A stretch of 64,000 nt of DNA from Acinetobacter calcoaceticus ANC 3811 (GCF_000399665.1 NZ_KB976986.1:2899494-2963493), one strand, 5' to 3'. Shown: positions 18,720 through 29,379, numbered from the stretch's first letter. A program made the numbers and translations. The notes: generated by a model from the letters alone, not told the origin.

Positions 18720-20382
18720 CTACCTTTCCTAACAATATTTTAATTAATCCACACGTCGAGGCATCAAGTTTTGAAAAATCATTTTGAATACCATTTAAAA
18801 TCGGAAGTAACTGATCAGCAATCTGTTTACCTTTCTCAACACCCCATTGATCAAACGGGTTAATATTCCAAATTACAGACTGAACAAATACTTTATGTTC
18901 ATATAAAGCGATCAGCATTCCTAAATTATACGGGTTTAGCTCATTTAATAATAATGTAGAACTTGGTTGATTACCTTCATATTGCTTATAAATTGGTAAA
19001 TTCTCTAATTCGGTCGGGTCTAAAGCGTCATTACCAAAGGCTAATAATCTTGATTGCGCTAAACAGTTTGAAAGTGCAAGATGATGTTGTTCAACGAGAG
19101 CTTCAGCATTTTCCACATAGGTAAAATGATCTGCATTATAACGTTGTATTGGCGCAATAAAATCGCAGCTTACTGCTTGAGAACCTTGATGTAACAACTG
19201 ATAGAAAGCATGCTGTGCATTAGGTCCAACCTCGCCCCATATAATAGGGCAAGTATCAAGCTCAACTTTTAGGCCATTGCGCTGTACTGACTTCCCATTG
19301 GATTCCATTTCTAACTGTTGCAGATAAGCCGCAAAATATTTTAATCGCCCATCATAGGGTAATACTGCATGGGTCTGAATATTTAAAAAGTTATTATTCC
19401 AGATTCCTAATAATGCCATCAAAACCGGAATGTTTTGATCAAAACTCGTATTTTGAAAATGCTCATCGACGGCATGAGCTCCTGCTAAAAGTTGCTGGAA
19501 GCCTTCCACACCAATCGTCAAAGCAATAGGTAAACCGATACAAGACCACAGAGAATAACGCCCACCTACCCAGTCCCACAGTAATAACTGGTTTTCAGGC
19601 GCGATTCCCCATTCTGACATTTTGTCAGCTTTTGTAGATATACCAATAAAGTGACTTTTTAATACACGAGCATGTGTTCCTAACGCTTTTTCAAGCCACT
19701 GACGAACTGTTTGAGCATTTGATAAAGTATCAATCGTACCAAAAGATTTAGATGAAATAATAAATAAAGTTGTTTCAGGACGAAGTTGATGGAGCAACTC
19801 AGATAACTGACTACCATCCATAGTCGAAACAAAATGAATATTTAAGGGCTTAGCTGTTTTTACCTTAAAATCAGATAAAGCATGCGTGACCATTTGTGGT
19901 CCTAAATCAGAACCACCCACCCCAATATTAACAACGTCTTGAATCACTTCACCAGTTGAACCCCGATATTGCCCTGCATGGATTTTTTCCACTAAGGTAT
20001 ACATGCGTTGTAACTGGCTATGAACTAGTTCTGTTAAATCTGCAAACTTCGGATAGTCAACAGGTAAACGCAATGCCCAGTGCATTGCTTCACGTTGCTC
20101 AGTACAATTAATTTTATTCTGTGAAAAAAGGCGATTAATCCATTCGGTTAAGCTTTTAGTCTTCGCAAGAGCTACTAATTGTCCCAAGATATCTTTGGTT
20201 AAGCGGTGCTTACTATAATCAAAAAATAATTGATCAAATTTTACAGAATAATTTTGAAAACGATCTGGCTCTAAAGCAAACAACTCTTTTATATGTAATT
20301 TTGAGTTTTTTTCACTTAAATTTTCAAGATGACCTAAAGGTGAGACTAATTCCTTTGGAAATTGCTCAATTGATTTACTCAT
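18712..20382 (-). CDS. gpi: Glucose-6-phosphate isomerase
   Basis: The 556-aa protein interconverts glucose 6-phosphate and fructose 6-phosphate in the cytoplasm. PGI motifs are present: [37 protein letters not shown], and [11 protein letters not shown] with the catalytic glutamate. It overlaps galE (8 bp) and ugd (4 bp), so all three are one transcription unit. In Acinetobacter gpi lies in the capsule locus and links central metabolism to UDP-sugars. Confidence 0.95.
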   Translation of the reverse strand: MSKSIEQFPKELVSPLGHLENLSEKNSKLHIKELFALEPDRFQNYSVKFDQLFFDYSKHRLTKDILGQLVALAKTKSLTEWINRLFSQNKINCTEQREAMHWALRLPVDYPKFADLTELVHSQLQRMYTLVEKIHAGQYRGSTGEVIQDVVNIGVGGSDLGPQMVTHALSDFKVKTAKPLNIHFVSTMDGSQLSELLHQLRPETTLFIISSKSFGTIDTLSNAQTVRQWLEKALGTHARVLKSHFIGISTKADKMSEWGIAPENQLLLWDWVGGRYSLWSCIGLPIALTIGVEGFQQLLAGAHAVDEHFQNTSFDQNIPVLMALLGIWNNNFLNIQTHAVLPYDGRLKYFAAYLQQLEMESNGKSVQRNGLKVELDTCPIIWGEVGPNAQHAFYQLLHQGSQAVSCDFIAPIQRYNADHFTYVENAEALVEQHHLALSNCLAQSRLLAFGNDALDPTELENLPIYKQYEGNQPSSTLLLNELNPYNLGMLIALYEHKVFVQSVIWNINPFDQWGVEKGKQIADQLLPILNGIQNDFSKLDASTCGLIKILLGKVDG

Positions 20383-21641
20383 AAGCGACCAACTCCTTCA
20401 TAAGCAAAACCTTTCGCCTTTACATACGCAGGATCATAAATATTACGTCCATCTAAAATTAAAGGATGCTTCATTAACTGTTGTAGTTGCTTAAAGTCAG
20501 GACTCCAATATTGCTTCCACGCCGTGACTAGACATAGCGCATGAGCATCTCGTACCGCCTCATATTGATCAGTACATAAAATTAAATCTTCACGATGCCC
20601 ATAAGTTGCAGCTATTTCATCTAAGGCTTGAGGGTCATGCAGACGTACTATTACACCCTGTGCCCATAATGCGGCTAATAAAATATGAATCGGTGAATTA
20701 TGTACATTCGAAGTATTTTCTTTAAAAGAAGCACCCCAAATCGCAACTGTTTTGCCATTTAGACTACAGTGATAATAATTCCATAACTTACGAAATAAAA
20801 TTTCTTTCTGTTGTTCATTAATTGCCCAAACCTGTTCCAAAAGTCGACTTTTTGTTCCAGTTTCAGAGACAGTACTCGAAAGTGTTAAAATATCATGCGA
20901 AAAGTTCTCACCACCAAATCCTACACCCGGCGATAAATATGCAGCACCAATACGTGTGTCAGCAGCAATACCATGCTTTACATTCGCAATATCAATACCT
21001 AACTTTTCGGCGACCATAGCCAAATCATTCATATAACTAATGCGGGTAGCCAACATGCCTGAAATACTCAGTTTGGTGAACTCAGCATCTAAAATCGGCA
21101 TAAATAAATATTGATAACTAAATTGGAAAAAAGGACGCAATAACTCTTGCATGGTTTCACTTGCATCTCTAGATTCCACACCAACAATGACATGTTTTAC
21201 ATTCAATACACTATTGATGGCATTACCTTCTTGAATCACATCAGGAAAATAAACCCACTCATCTTTTGGCAAATGCTGTTTTAATTTCTCTGTACCATGC
21301 AAACCAAAAGTAGAGCCATTAATCATTAATCGCGGATGAACAATAGGTCGTTCACTCAGTTTCTCTACTGTTTTTAATGCAAGTTCAATTTGTGTTGGGC
21401 TAAAACAAAATAAATAAACTTCAATATCTAAAGGAATCTCAGAAAAAGGGCTCTCTTTTAAGAAACCCGCTTTTCGCTGCTTATTTAAATAATTATTTAC
21501 GTCTTGGTCTTGATACGAAAGTACAGAAATATTTTCTTCACAGGTGACACTTGTACACCAGTAAATTTGATTACCATATTCAGCTAATAACGCTGCCATC
21601 ACGCCGGCATGTAACGTTGTTCCAAATACTGCGATTTTCAT
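20379..21641 (-). CDS. ugd: UDP-glucose 6-dehydrogenase family protein Ugd, with altered active-site motif
   Basis: The 420-aa protein of the UDP-glucose/GDP-mannose dehydrogenase family would oxidise UDP-glucose to UDP-glucuronate. Position and length match the gene called ugd in Acinetobacter K loci. Two motifs look eroded. The N-terminal nucleotide loop reads GTTLHAG instead of GxGYVG. The catalytic cysteine region, normally GGSCFPKD, reads GGENFSHD at 243-250, placing Asn246 where the nucleophilic Cys is expected. Other elements persist: [20 protein letters not shown] (188-207) and [15 protein letters not shown]. Activity is therefore uncertain. A 9-bp hairpin (21672-21696) without a T-run lies between ugd and galU. 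Confidence 0.8.
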   Translation of the reverse strand: MKIAVFGTTLHAGVMAALLAEYGNQIYWCTSVTCEENISVLSYQDQDVNNYLNKQRKAGFLKESPFSEIPLDIEVYLFCFSPTQIELALKTVEKLSERPIVHPRLMINGSTFGLHGTEKLKQHLPKDEWVYFPDVIQEGNAINSVLNVKHVIVGVESRDASETMQELLRPFFQFSYQYLFMPILDAEFTKLSISGMLATRISYMNDLAMVAEKLGIDIANVKHGIAADTRIGAAYLSPGVGFGGENFSHDILTLSSTVSETGTKSRLLEQVWAINEQQKEILFRKLWNYYHCSLNGKTVAIWGASFKENTSNVHNSPIHILLAALWAQGVIVRLHDPQALDEIAATYGHREDLILCTDQYEAVRDAHALCLVTAWKQYWSPDFKQLQQLMKHPLILDGRNIYDPAYVKAKGFAYEGVGRL

Positions 21642-21757
21642 TGCACACCTGATTTTTCGTATTTTATAGATTTCTCTTCCCTTTACAGGAAGAGAATATA
21701 CTGCTCAGCTACTATATTCAGTAGTTTTTACAAATGCTTAAGCAGAACTACAAAACT

Positions 21758-22633
21758 TTATAATTTAAGTTCTTGAATCAGCTGTTTAAATTCCAATCCT
21801 AACTTAGGGTGTGCAACACCATAGTGTAGTACAGCTTTCAAATAGCCAAGCTTGCTGCCACAGTCAAAAGTTTGGCCTTGCATACGATAGGCTTCAACGG
21901 TATCGGTTTCTTGAAGCATCGCAATAGCATCAGTTAACTGAATTTCATTGCCCGCGCCTTTCGGAGTATTTTCCAAAAGCTGCATAATCTTAGCGGGTAA
22001 AATATAACGCCCCACCACAGATAAATTAGACGGTGCAGAACCTATAGCAGGCTTTTCGATAATTCCCTGCATAGCAATACTTTCACCCTCATCCGGGTTC
22101 TGCTTTACATCAACAATTCCATATTGATCTACAAGATGGTCTGGTACTGCCTCAACCATGATTTGAGCAGCTTGACTTGATTCATAGCGTGAAATCATAC
22201 GCGATAAATCATTTTTTCCTGAGTTGTCTTGCACCAAGACATCTGGCAATAACACAGCAAAATCATCTTGCCCAACAATACTTTTTGCACATAAAACGGC
22301 ATGCCCCAAACCCAAAGGTTGCGGTTGTCTTACACTTACAACACTTACATGAGAAGGAATGATCTGCGTAATTTCTTCAAGTAAATCGAACTTTTTCTTT
22401 TGCTCTAGAGTCGTTTCTAGTTCAAAGTTTCGATCAAAATAATTTTCAATTGATGCCTTAGATGAATGAGTTACCAAAATAATTTGTTCAATTCCAGCCT
22501 CGACAGCTTCACGCACTACATATTCAATTGCAGGGCGATCAACCACTGTAACCATTTCTTTGGGAATTGACTTACTTGCTGGTAAAAAACGTGTACCTAA
22601 TCCAGCTACCGGTAAAACTGCCTTTTTGATCAT
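21758..22633 (-). CDS. galU: UTP-glucose-1-phosphate uridylyltransferase GalU
   Basis: The 291-aa nucleotidyltransferase makes UDP-glucose from UTP and glucose 1-phosphate. It starts KAVLPVAGLGTRFLPASKSIPKEM, the nucleotide-binding loop of the family, and carries EKPAIGSAPSNL and a VGRYILP strand further on. It is the first of the precursor genes read leftwards (galU-ugd-gpi-galE). Confidence 0.95.
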   Translation of the reverse strand: MIKKAVLPVAGLGTRFLPASKSIPKEMVTVVDRPAIEYVVREAVEAGIEQIILVTHSSKASIENYFDRNFELETTLEQKKKFDLLEEITQIIPSHVSVVSVRQPQPLGLGHAVLCAKSIVGQDDFAVLLPDVLVQDNSGKNDLSRMISRYESSQAAQIMVEAVPDHLVDQYGIVDVKQNPDEGESIAMQGIIEKPAIGSAPSNLSVVGRYILPAKIMQLLENTPKGAGNEIQLTDAIAMLQETDTVEAYRMQGQTFDCGSKLGYLKAVLHYGVAHPKLGLEFKQLIQELKL

Positions 22634-23154
22634 AAGAATTAAATAATTTGTGGATGATTAAAAGTTATGTTGAGTATAGTTAAATTACACCTTTAATCTC
22701 TAGTTCCAATTTAACATTATCCCATAATAATAAAATTACCTCAGGAGAATGGGCACATTTAGCTATCATTTTTTGTGCAAGGACTTTCTTGATGACTTCG
22801 TTTTTAATGCGCTATCCAGATGCTGGTATTGATCTGTGTTGTATTACTCTTTTGCTATAGTCATATCTGGCTACTAGCGTTGTTGAATGAGTTGATATGA
22901 AATTTAACTATCAAATTCGATGGGTGCTATCTTTGTATAAGATTAATGTATAAAACCCTCTTTAAACCTTCAATCGATGCCTACTTATTTATTAATCGGC
23001 ATTATCAGAAGATAAAAAATAGAGTGTACTAGATAATTAATTTTCCAATTAAATAAAAATGACAAACTATTCCAGAGATAGGCTGTCTTTTATATCTAAG
23101 AATATATTAATAATAATTTCAAATATTCTGCACTTACAACACTACACCAATACT
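22634..23154. other. 521-bp non-coding stretch between galU and the secreted-protein gene
   Basis: No gene of credible length is found. The middle (about 22780-22900) is less AT-rich than its surroundings and contains a short open stretch and a GCGTTGTTGAAT-like sequence that resembles insertion-sequence ends. This could be a relict of a mobile element but could not be shown. The galU promoter should lie here. Confidence 0.4.
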
Positions 23155-24663
23155 TTATTTTGATACAACTAAAGTTGGGAAAAAATTAAGAGCATTTATT
23201 TTATATGCTGGTGAATCTGGTAAATAACCAACATAATATTTATTCATGAATTTTTGGTCTTGAGTATTAGTAGAATATATCAAATTATATATAGTTTCAC
23301 CAAGTTGTAAAAGTAAGGGATCATCTCCCCCCCATACAACATAACCACCAGATAAATAAGAATTGCTCAAACCATAAGGAGAAACACCCTCATCACAAGT
23401 CTTTCCTCCTTTATGATACCCTACTCTATACCACCCATTAGCCCCATTATAATAATTCGAAAATAGTGGATATTGCTTATCTTGATTCCAAACATTTGAT
23501 TTTAATTGGTTAATAAATCCAACCTTATCAGCATCGGATGGTAAAATGCTACTAATATTACTACCATACACTTTTTTGATTGCTATACGATTTCTATCCA
23601 AGGCAAAGAATAAATTAGTTAACCTACGTGCATGGCTAAAATCCCAACCAAGATTTAGTTGTTTTTTGATATTACCTAAATTAACTACAGCCATAGTTTT
23701 TTCGGAATTATTAGGGTCACAAGTCACTGGCACTTCTAGACTAGAATAGCCTGCATATTTATTATCATTAATAGAATTCCAAAAACCTCGATCAAGATCA
23801 TTAATACTAATTTTTTTACTATTATATAGGATTGGATTTTTACTTACTCTAGCTTTCATTAAAGAAGCTAGTGCTGAAAAATAGTTTTTTTGTTGGACAA
23901 AATTGCTCTGATTACCGAAAATCTTTATAAGATAATCTGGATGTCTATCTACGATACCTGCGATATTACTAAAAATTACGATCTGCCATAAGTCTTTATC
24001 TGTAAACATATTAGAAGACCCATTATGTATATCATTTGGTACTGCTGTTATTCTTTTAGAAATATTTGGAAGCGTATTCGTAGACCACTCACTTAATCGA
24101 TTTGCAGATATTTTTGCCGTTTGCAAAACAAACTGCTGAGCATGAGACTCCTTTGGATAAACTCGATCTAGCTCATTAGCCACTTCAGAAGCAAAACCTA
24201 AAAACTGTGCACTACTTAACTGAACTTCTTTTCCTAGTAAATTTCCGTTTTGACAACGAGTGCCTCCACGGCATACCCAGACAACAGCCTGTTCCCCTAT
24301 TTGAGGTAAAGGTTCTAACTTTTTATAGGTCATCTGGATAATATCGGCAAATTCTCGAATTCTATCTGGATAATTACAACGGACGGCTAAATCAAATAAA
24401 TTATTAAATAAAATTTGTGTGTCATAAAGCGCATAGGTATCGCCTTGCTTTATGAGGCGAGTATTTAATATATCTGTGATACGTTTTTTCCCATAACTAT
24501 CCCATAAACTCCAAGATTGTTGATCATGCAGCCCACCGCAACTATTGGCGGTATTGACCGTATCTGCATGAGTAATATTTGTAGTTATATTTAATACGAA
24601 TAGAGTAGCCACCAAAAATTTTAGAGTAGATGAAAAATAAGTTCTTTTTCTTACTATTTTCAT
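23155..24663 (-). CDS. Secreted protein of unknown function in the capsule locus
   Basis: The 502-aa protein begins with a basic N-terminus, a hydrophobic core (LKFLVATLFVLNIT, residues 14-27) and a likely signal-peptidase site at THA-DT near 33-34, so it should be periplasmic or secreted. The mature part is rich in aromatic residues, has several cysteines (CGG, VRCNYP, WVCRGGTRC, VTCDPN, KTCDEG) and many helices. It might be an alpha/alpha-barrel carbohydrate-active protein such as a lyase or hydrolase. That is only a guess; I recognise no family motif. It is AT-rich and isolated by 521-bp and 237-bp gaps on either side, unlike the tightly packed genes around it, suggesting separate acquisition. 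Confidence 0.7.
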   Translation of the reverse strand: MKIVRKRTYFSSTLKFLVATLFVLNITTNITHADTVNTANSCGGLHDQQSWSLWDSYGKKRITDILNTRLIKQGDTYALYDTQILFNNLFDLAVRCNYPDRIREFADIIQMTYKKLEPLPQIGEQAVVWVCRGGTRCQNGNLLGKEVQLSSAQFLGFASEVANELDRVYPKESHAQQFVLQTAKISANRLSEWSTNTLPNISKRITAVPNDIHNGSSNMFTDKDLWQIVIFSNIAGIVDRHPDYLIKIFGNQSNFVQQKNYFSALASLMKARVSKNPILYNSKKISINDLDRGFWNSINDNKYAGYSSLEVPVTCDPNNSEKTMAVVNLGNIKKQLNLGWDFSHARRLTNLFFALDRNRIAIKKVYGSNISSILPSDADKVGFINQLKSNVWNQDKQYPLFSNYYNGANGWYRVGYHKGGKTCDEGVSPYGLSNSYLSGGYVVWGGDDPLLLQLGETIYNLIYSTNTQDQKFMNKYYVGYLPDSPAYKINALNFFPTLVVSK

Positions 24664-24900
24664 GACAGCGTCTCTTTTTTATAGGTAATAAACAAATATA
24701 AAATTAGGGAAGGAAACATCATTTCCTAATTTATTGCAGTCTATTGGCCTTTTATCATACAAAAAAGCAAGCTGAATTCTAATAACTAAATTAAATTTAC
24801 AGCTTGCTATATCTGAATTTAGATTAAATTTTACTTATCTCAAAGAGATGTTAGATCTCAAAGCTTAAACTTAGATTAAACTACTTACCACAAAGTGCTC

Positions 24901-26775
24901 TTAGTTCACTCTAACTTCACTGCTACGTTTGTAGCCGTCTACATAATGTTCAAGCTGGGTTAAAGCCCAGTCCACATCATGATCGATTGCTGTCATTTGA
25001 TTGATTTTACCAAAGACACACTCAATTTCTTGTAATGAAAAGTGTTTCTCAAACGAACGTAAGATCCGCGTATGTTCAGTATATTCAGTATTATCCTGAT
25101 CAATAAGCAGTTCTTCATAAAGTTTTTCACCAGGACGCAAACCACTATAGGCAATTTCAATATCACCGTCCAATGACCCTGTTTCTTTCACTTTTAAACC
25201 GCTGAGCTTAATCATTTGGCGTGCCAAATCTTGAATTCGGACCGGCTCCCCCATATCAAGCAAGAATACATCGCCACCGGAACCTAATGCACCCGCTTGG
25301 ATCACCAACTGAGAAGCTTCAGGAATGGTCATAAAATAACGAGTTACATCAGGATGCGTCACTGTTATTGGACCACCTTTCGCGATCTGCTGTTTAAATA
25401 ATGGAACCACAGAACCAGAAGATCCCAATACATTACCAAAACGGACAATACTGATTTGCGTAGCAGGTTTGGTTTCAGCTACCGCCTGACAATAGAGCTC
25501 GGCCATACGTTTTGAGGCACCCATGACATTGGTTGGTCTCACCGCTTTATCGGTTGAGATCAGAACAAAGGTTTCAACCCCTTTTTTCACTGCCGCATTT
25601 AAACTATTTGCTGTGCCAATCGCATTATTTTTTAGTCCTGCGATTGGATTACATTCTACCAAAGGCACATGCTTATAAGCTGCAGCATGATAAACCGTTT
25701 GTATATGATATTGTTCAATAATACGCTCCAGTTTTTGCTGATCCTGCACAGTTCCCAAGATTGGAATAATTTCACATACTGCTGTTTGTCTTAACTCTTT
25801 ATCAATATCATATAAGGCGAATTCTGTGAGCTCATACAACACCAACATTTTTGGTTGATTCTTGATAATTTGACGGCATAATTCTGAACCAATTGAACCG
25901 CCTGCACCTGTTACCATCACGATTTTATTCTGAATATTTTTAGCAATTAAATGAGCAACTGGCGGAACGGGGTCACGCCCCAATAAATCAATAATATCAA
26001 CTTCTTGTATATCTGAGACCTGAATTTCACCATCCACTAGACGAGTCAAACCAGGTAATTCAGTAATTTTTAAGCGGGCAATTTCAAACTGCTGAATGAT
26101 TTCGGTTTTACGAACTCGCCCCACAGAAGGCAGTGCCAGCAAAATTTCATCAATACGATCTTTGCTAAAACGTTGTAATGCCTTTTCAACAGAATAAACT
26201 TTTAAACCACCAATCATATGGTCTTGCAAAGAACTATTATCATCAATGAAGAAAACAGGTAAATGGTTGTCAGAACGATAAAGCACAGCTGCAATTTGCT
26301 GGCCGGCATCACCGGCACCATAAATTGCGATACGCTTTCTTTCTTCGCCTGTGAGTAATGTAGTCTTTACAATAAAACGAATGAATGCACGGCTACACCA
26401 AACCCAACTAAACATTAAGAAACCAAACATCAATGGAATTGAAGTTGGAACAAAGGCTGCTGAGAATGCATTTAGGCCATATAAAACAACCACCATCAGG
26501 GCAACAGCAAGCGCTAATTTTGCAATAAAGGCTTCATTAAAAGTACGGACAATAAAGCGATATACCCCTGTTAGCATTAAACTTAAAATAGCAACGATAG
26601 TAACGATCGCTACTCCATAGTTAATACCTGGGATAACTTCAGCACCTAAATCAAACAATCGAATGGCGTAACATAGCCACAAAATAATAGGAAAAGCAAA
26701 AAGGTCTACAAGAACCAAAAAACATTGTTTGGCAAGTCTTGGGGCAGACGCAAACTGATAAATAATCTTTTTCAC
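24901..26775 (-). CDS. gdr: Membrane UDP-GlcNAc 4,6-dehydratase Gdr (FlaA1/CapD/PglF type)
   Basis: The 624-aa protein has four membrane helices in residues 15-130. A CoA-binding-like Rossmann domain (IYGAGDAGQQIA, about 150) follows, then an extended SDR domain with VTGAGGSIGSELCRQI (about 290) and SSTDK-type active-site strand LISTDKAVRPTNVMGASKRMAE (about 400). By family it dehydrates UDP-GlcNAc to the 4-keto-6-deoxy sugar, the first step to UDP-QuiNAc4NAc/bacillosamine-type sugars. The following aminotransferase, acetyltransferase and ItrB complete that route. Confidence 0.9.
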   Translation of the reverse strand: MKKIIYQFASAPRLAKQCFLVLVDLFAFPIILWLCYAIRLFDLGAEVIPGINYGVAIVTIVAILSLMLTGVYRFIVRTFNEAFIAKLALAVALMVVVLYGLNAFSAAFVPTSIPLMFGFLMFSWVWCSRAFIRFIVKTTLLTGEERKRIAIYGAGDAGQQIAAVLYRSDNHLPVFFIDDNSSLQDHMIGGLKVYSVEKALQRFSKDRIDEILLALPSVGRVRKTEIIQQFEIARLKITELPGLTRLVDGEIQVSDIQEVDIIDLLGRDPVPPVAHLIAKNIQNKIVMVTGAGGSIGSELCRQIIKNQPKMLVLYELTEFALYDIDKELRQTAVCEIIPILGTVQDQQKLERIIEQYHIQTVYHAAAYKHVPLVECNPIAGLKNNAIGTANSLNAAVKKGVETFVLISTDKAVRPTNVMGASKRMAELYCQAVAETKPATQISIVRFGNVLGSSGSVVPLFKQQIAKGGPITVTHPDVTRYFMTIPEASQLVIQAGALGSGGDVFLLDMGEPVRIQDLARQMIKLSGLKVKETGSLDGDIEIAYSGLRPGEKLYEELLIDQDNTEYTEHTRILRSFEKHFSLQEIECVFGKINQMTAIDHDVDWALTQLEHYVDGYKRSSEVRVN

Positions 26776-26915
26776 AATACTCTTCTAATCGTTCTAGTAA
26801 CCGTGCGATATTTATACTCATTTCTGATATAACTAGAAATAAAATTTACGCAGCGGTTACATAACTTTAAATCAGATCATAATTCAAAAGAAAGCTATAC
26901 GAATAGCTTCACATT

Positions 26916-28091
26916 TTATGATTGTATAGCTCTACAAACAGCATTAATTGCACTAATTGTTTTTTCTATACTATCTTGGCTTAGAGTCGGATGTACCAAG
27001 AACATCAGGCTTGTTTCACCTAATTTCTGTGCATTTTCTAAACGTTTTTCTGGACGCCATGGGGTACCATCGAAAGCATGCTCTAAATAAACTTCTGAAC
27101 AGGAGCCACTAAAACAAGGCACCTCTTGGGTATTAATTTCTTGCATTATACGATCACGTGACCAACCTTCTGGTAACATCTCTAAATTCACTTGTACATA
27201 ACATTTATAATACGCATGAACATAATCCTCTGAAGGGATATGAACGTTAAAGTAAGGAGAGTTTTCAAACGCTTTTAAAATCTTTTCTGCATTTTCAGTA
27301 CGCTTTTCTGTCCATTCAGTCATACGTGTTAACTGAATTCGACCAATAACTGCTTGCATTTCCATCATGCGCCAGTTAGTACCAAATGAGTCATGCAACC
27401 AGCGGAAACCTGGAGGGTGTTGCTTATTATAAATACTATCGTAGCTTTTACCATGGTCTTTATATGACCACATTTTTTTCCAAAGTGTCTCATCATTTGT
27501 GGTGACCATACCACCCTCACCACCAGTTGTCATAATCTTATCTTGGCAAAAAGACCAAGCAGAAATATGACCGATTGACCCTGCAGCTTTACCTTTATAT
27601 TTTGCACCATGAGCCTGTGCGCAATCTTCAATAACATAGATGCCACGCTCAGCAGCAAGTTGCATAATCGAATCCATATCGCACATCCAACCTGCTAAAT
27701 GCACACAAATAATGGCTTTAGTATTTGGTGTAATGACAGCTTCAATCGTACGTCGTGAAATATTCTGAGAATCTAATTCTACATCGGCAAAAACAGGATT
27801 AGCACCCGCCGTTACAATAGAACTTGCTGAAGCAAGAAAAGTACGAGACGTCACAATAATATCATCACCTGCACCAATATCTAAAGCTTTTAATGCAACA
27901 TCGAGCGCCACAGTTCCATTTGCCAAAGCGACCGCATATTTTGTACCAGAAAACTCGGCAAATTCTTTTTCAAAAATTCTACATTCTTGACCGGTCCAAT
28001 AGTTTACTTTATTTGATAGTAATACATTTTTGACTGCGTCAGCTTCTTCTGTTGTAAAACTTGGCCATGGTTCAAATGCAGTATTTAACAT
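26916..28091 (-). CDS. DegT/PglE-type sugar 4-aminotransferase
   Basis: The 391-aa PLP enzyme of the DegT/DnrJ/EryC1 family has the family glycine-threonine turn ALANGTVALDVAL, the DCAQAHGAKYKG aspartate strand, and the Schiff-base lysine in SFCQDKIMTTGGEGGM (about residue 188). It should add an amino group at C4 of the keto sugar made by Gdr, giving the 4-amino intermediate of QuiNAc4NAc. Next genes are the N-acetyltransferase and ItrB. Stereochemistry (Qui versus Fuc configuration) cannot be read from sequence. Confidence 0.85.
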   Translation of the reverse strand: MLNTAFEPWPSFTTEEADAVKNVLLSNKVNYWTGQECRIFEKEFAEFSGTKYAVALANGTVALDVALKALDIGAGDDIIVTSRTFLASASSIVTAGANPVFADVELDSQNISRRTIEAVITPNTKAIICVHLAGWMCDMDSIMQLAAERGIYVIEDCAQAHGAKYKGKAAGSIGHISAWSFCQDKIMTTGGEGGMVTTNDETLWKKMWSYKDHGKSYDSIYNKQHPPGFRWLHDSFGTNWRMMEMQAVIGRIQLTRMTEWTEKRTENAEKILKAFENSPYFNVHIPSEDYVHAYYKCYVQVNLEMLPEGWSRDRIMQEINTQEVPCFSGSCSEVYLEHAFDGTPWRPEKRLENAQKLGETSLMFLVHPTLSQDSIEKTISAINAVCRAIQS

Positions 28092-28117
28092 TTTGATTTC
28101 CTAATAAAAAATATTTC

Positions 28118-28777
28118 TTACTTACTTTCTAAAATTCTGGCAGGGTTACCTACAACGGTTACACCTGCTGGTACACTTTTAGTCACAACTGCACCCATAC
28201 CAACAATAGCACCTTTACCAATCACTAAGGGCCTATCAGGTGTACCTTGTTTTATGAATGCCCCAGCACCAATGTATGCATGATCTTCAATATGAATGTT
28301 GCCATTGCACTTAACACCTGGTGCAAAAGTTACATAGTCGCCAATCACACAGTCATGCTCAACATAGCTGTATAAATTAGCATGAAAACATTTACCAATT
28401 TTTATGTTTGATGTAATTGAAACGAAAGGACTTAAGGCAGCACCTTCACTGATTTCAACATTATCCATGATTACTGTGTTATCAGCTTGTACGGACCAAA
28501 GTGTAATACCATCGTCAACCAACTGATTTGCAATTTTTTCACGAATCTGACTATTAGCAATCGCAATTAATACATACTTATTAGAACATTCTATTGTTTT
28601 AAAAGATTGATAGTTTAAAGCTGTATGCCCATTTACTATCTTTTCTTCTTGTAAACTGTCATCAATAAAATAAATTTCAGCTGCAATACCATGACGTTGA
28701 AGTTGTTGTCTTGCAACAGGCATCAAACTACGGCCACAGCCTGAAGCACCATAAATAGCATAGACTTGGTTATTCAT
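28118..28777 (-). CDS. PglD/NeuD-type sugar N-acetyltransferase
   Basis: The 219-aa protein has an N-terminal nucleotide-sugar domain (YGASGCGRSLMPVA, residues 8-21; FIDDS around 38) and a C-terminal left-handed beta-helix of hexapeptide repeats (about 105-205). The latter includes the HDCVIGDYV histidine (about 139), the expected general base, and GKGAIVGMGAVVTKSVPAG. By family it acetylates the C4 amine using acetyl-CoA. Another acyl group is possible and would change the capsule. It overlaps itrB by 4 bp (ATGA). Confidence 0.87.
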   Translation of the reverse strand: MNNQVYAIYGASGCGRSLMPVARQQLQRHGIAAEIYFIDDSLQEEKIVNGHTALNYQSFKTIECSNKYVLIAIANSQIREKIANQLVDDGITLWSVQADNTVIMDNVEISEGAALSPFVSITSNIKIGKCFHANLYSYVEHDCVIGDYVTFAPGVKCNGNIHIEDHAYIGAGAFIKQGTPDRPLVIGKGAIVGMGAVVTKSVPAGVTVVGNPARILESK

Positions 28778-29379
28778 TTATCTGCTTCCGACTTTGAACC
28801 TGTAAACTTCGTCATAGTTGCCTCGCCAGCTTCATTAATATCATCTTTAGCGATTACTTTTTTAACGGTTTGTAGCATAATTTTAAAATCTAACCAAAGC
28901 GATCTGTTTTCAACGTACCACGTATCAAGTTTAAACTTTTCTTCCCAACCAATTGCATTACGCCCATTAACCTGAGCATGACCAGTCATTCCTGGACGTA
29001 CCTCATGTCGCTTTGCTTGTTCTTTATTATAAAGTGGTAAATACTCCATCAGCAAAGGCCGTGGACCTACAATACTCATATCACCTTTGATTACATTCCA
29101 AAGCTCAGGCATTTCATCAAGGCTGGTAGAACGAAGTATTTTACCAAATGGCGTTAGACGCTCATTATCAGGGAGGGGATTACCTTGCGCGTCTGTTGCA
29201 TCTTTCATGGTTCGAAATTTAATCATTTCAAACGGTTTACCATGTAAACCCGGGCGAACCTGACGAAACAATACTGGCGAACCTAAGTTTTTTTTCACCT
29301 TATATGCAACATAGAAATATAAAGGTGAAAGCAGAGTTAATGCTATAGCAGCAATAATGATATCGACCAACCGTTTCAT
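28774..29379 (-). CDS. itrB: Initiating sugar-phosphate transferase ItrB (PglC type)
   Basis: The 201-aa small polyprenyl-phosphate phosphoglycosyl transferase has one N-terminal re-entrant or membrane helix (residues 3-24), a FRQVRPGLHGKPFEMIKFRTM block, the catalytic Asp-Glu pair in STSLDEMPELWNV (about 87-99), and the GDMSIVGPRPLL motif. It transfers the first sugar phosphate, predicted QuiNAc4NAc-type, onto undecaprenyl phosphate. It overlaps both neighbours by 4 bp. The small PglC form rather than the long WbaP form agrees with a diamino-deoxy first sugar. Confidence 0.9.
   Translation of the reverse strand: MKRLVDIIIAAIALTLLSPLYFYVAYKVKKNLGSPVLFRQVRPGLHGKPFEMIKFRTMKDATDAQGNPLPDNERLTPFGKILRSTSLDEMPELWNVIKGDMSIVGPRPLLMEYLPLYNKEQAKRHEVRPGMTGHAQVNGRNAIGWEEKFKLDTWYVENRSLWLDFKIMLQTVKKVIAKDDINEAGEATMTKFTGSKSEADK

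Noticed and set aside
21672..21696. 9-bp hairpin between ugd and galU as a terminator
   Set aside because: It has no T-run in the direction of transcription, so it is only noted as a possible processing or attenuation site.
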